This document shows positions 63,257 to 64,000 of a DNA stretch of 64,000 nucleotides, piece after piece. The notes under the pieces are model-generated. The model ran no database searches. It worked only from the letters and a program-made list of their open reading frames with translations, and had not been told where the DNA came from. The position numbers and the translations under genes were made by a program. Every line of letters starts with the position of its first letter. The stretch's first letter is position 1. The DNA is from an uncultured Prevotella sp. (GTDB taxonomy: Bacteria; Bacteroidota; Bacteroidia; Bacteroidales; Bacteroidaceae), in assembly GCA_944319935.1 (NCBI GenBank), contig CALUFM010000007.1:1-64000 (forward strand). Direction: 5' to 3'.

Positions 63257-63868
63257 ATGGGTAAAGTAAAAATTAAGAGACAATCCACCTGGATCGACAT
63301 GACCCCGATGAGCGACGTGATGGTGTTGCTGCTTACGTTCTTCATGTTGACATCAACATTCGTGAAGAATGAGGCGGTGAAAGTCGTCACCCCAGGCTCA
63401 GTGTCGGAGATTAAAGTTCCAGAGAACGACGTCCTGACCATCCTTATCGATAACAAGGGTAAGGTGTTCTTGGGCTGGGACAAGCCGGGCGACATGGAGA
63501 ATGCTCTGAGCGCAATGGCTGGCCAGTTCGGTACATCTTTGACCGCTGCGCAGATGAAGAATGTGCGCAACGCTACCAATATCGGTGTTTCAATGGATGA
63601 GATGTCGGCATTCCTTAATACGGAGTCTGCCCAGATGAACGCTTTCCAGCAGAGCAAGGGCGTTCCGACAGACAGTATTGACGGCGGCATGAGCGAGTTC
63701 CAGCTTTGGGTGCAAACGGTGACCGAGAGCAACCCGGACATGAAGCTCGCCATCAAGGCTGACGAGAAGACCCCTTACAGGGTCATCAAGAAGGTGATGT
63801 CTGAACTTCAGGACATGAATGAGAACCGTTACTATCTTATAACGTCATATAAAAAAGTGGAGGACTAA
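63257..63868 (+). CDS. exbD: Biopolymer transporter ExbD (first)
   Basis: A 203-residue protein. The opening KRQSTWIDMTPMSDVMVLLL then TFFML carries the single membrane helix (about 16-36) with the proton-carrying Asp in MTPMSDVM. The periplasmic part (about 40-203) is longer than that of classical 140-residue ExbD and has a helical insert (about 85-150). It starts 29 bases after exbB. Confidence 0.92.
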   Translation: MGKVKIKRQSTWIDMTPMSDVMVLLLTFFMLTSTFVKNEAVKVVTPGSVSEIKVPENDVLTILIDNKGKVFLGWDKPGDMENALSAMAGQFGTSLTAAQMKNVRNATNIGVSMDEMSAFLNTESAQMNAFQQSKGVPTDSIDGGMSEFQLWVQTVTESNPDMKLAIKADEKTPYRVIKKVMSELQDMNENRYYLITSYKKVED

Positions 63869-63871
63869 GTC

Positions 63872-64000
63872 ATGGCAAAAAAGAATACGAGTAGGCAAAA
63901 GAAAGTTGACCTTCGCGTGGACTTCACCCCGATGGTGGACATGATGATGCTTCTTATCACTTTCTTTATGCTGTGTACGTCATTGAGCAAGCCTCAGACT
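63872..64000 (+). CDS. exbD: Biopolymer transporter ExbD (second), cut by window end
   Basis: The first 43 codons are visible: MAKKNTSRQKKVDLRVDFTP, then MVDMMMLLITFFMLCTS. The Asp in FTPMVDMM and the hydrophobic helix match ExbD. It begins 3 bases after the first exbD stop, so the two are surely co-translated; differing exbD copies may form mixed complexes with ExbB. Confidence 0.88.
   Translation, partial: MAKKNTSRQKKVDLRVDFTPMVDMMMLLITFFMLCTSLSKPQT

Overview
The window is the main ribosomal and RNA polymerase supercluster of a Bacteroidota genome, most likely order Bacteroidales and probably near Prevotella. The evidence is the gene order (tRNA-Thr, tuf, tRNA-Trp, secE, nusG, rplKAJL, rpoBC, then rpsL, rpsG, fusA and the S10/spc/alpha genes with map between secY and infA), the TTTG / TAnnTTTG promoters upstream of many genes, weak Shine-Dalgarno sequences, secreted proteins with C-terminal tails like the type IX secretion sorting domain, a DUF3467 gene just before rpsL, and exbB followed by two exbD genes. 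A genus cannot be fixed from sequence reading alone.

Layout: (1) 1-12827: tRNA-Thr (5' end cut off), tuf, tRNA-Trp, secE, nusG, rplK, rplA, rplJ, rplL, rpoB, rpoC, closed by a perfect 30-bp terminator hairpin. (2) 12828-27600: an accessory block with two surface-protein loci on the minus strand (one frameshifted), an Ig-like-domain secreted protein, an MscS-type channel, a lone L-arabinose-isomerase-like enzyme, an iron-sulfur flavoprotein, a run of four small genes of unknown function (three lipoproteins and one membrane protein), a HAD phosphatase fused to a hotdog thioesterase, and trpS. (3) 27628-46450: DUF3467, then rpsL, rpsG, fusA and an almost unbroken set from rpsJ to rplQ including secY, map, infA and rpoA. 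(4) 46450-56960: a decayed surface-protein gene, a histidine acid phosphatase, a glycine-zipper lipoprotein, an alpha/beta hydrolase, glycerate kinase, ilvA-ridA, and gdhA-rlpA, then tRNA-Met. (5) 57000-64000: a START-like protein, a large LptF/LptG permease with ribBA behind it, an aspartate aminotransferase, and exbB-exbD-exbD (the last cut by the window end).

How the genes work together: regions 1 and 3 encode transcription, elongation, translocation and ribosome assembly. IlvA releases reactive enamine/imine intermediates that RidA hydrolyses, so that pair is a metabolic unit with a built-in safety step. LptF/G and the ExbBD genes serve the outer membrane (LPS export and TonB energy). The most unusual content is in the intergenic DNA of the accessory regions. 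Three families of short palindromic repeats occur in several copies (GGGC-arm hairpins; AAAGG/CCTTT units; and an element bounded by copies of CCCAAATCGGTCATTAGG). None is found inside the ribosomal operons. I saw no complete insertion sequence, CRISPR array, integrase, toxin-antitoxin or phage gene, and no obviously new multi-gene system. The best candidates for something undescribed are the 22.2-24.6 kb lipoprotein cluster, the HAD-hotdog fusion, the repeat families, and the structured leaders in the ribosomal operons.
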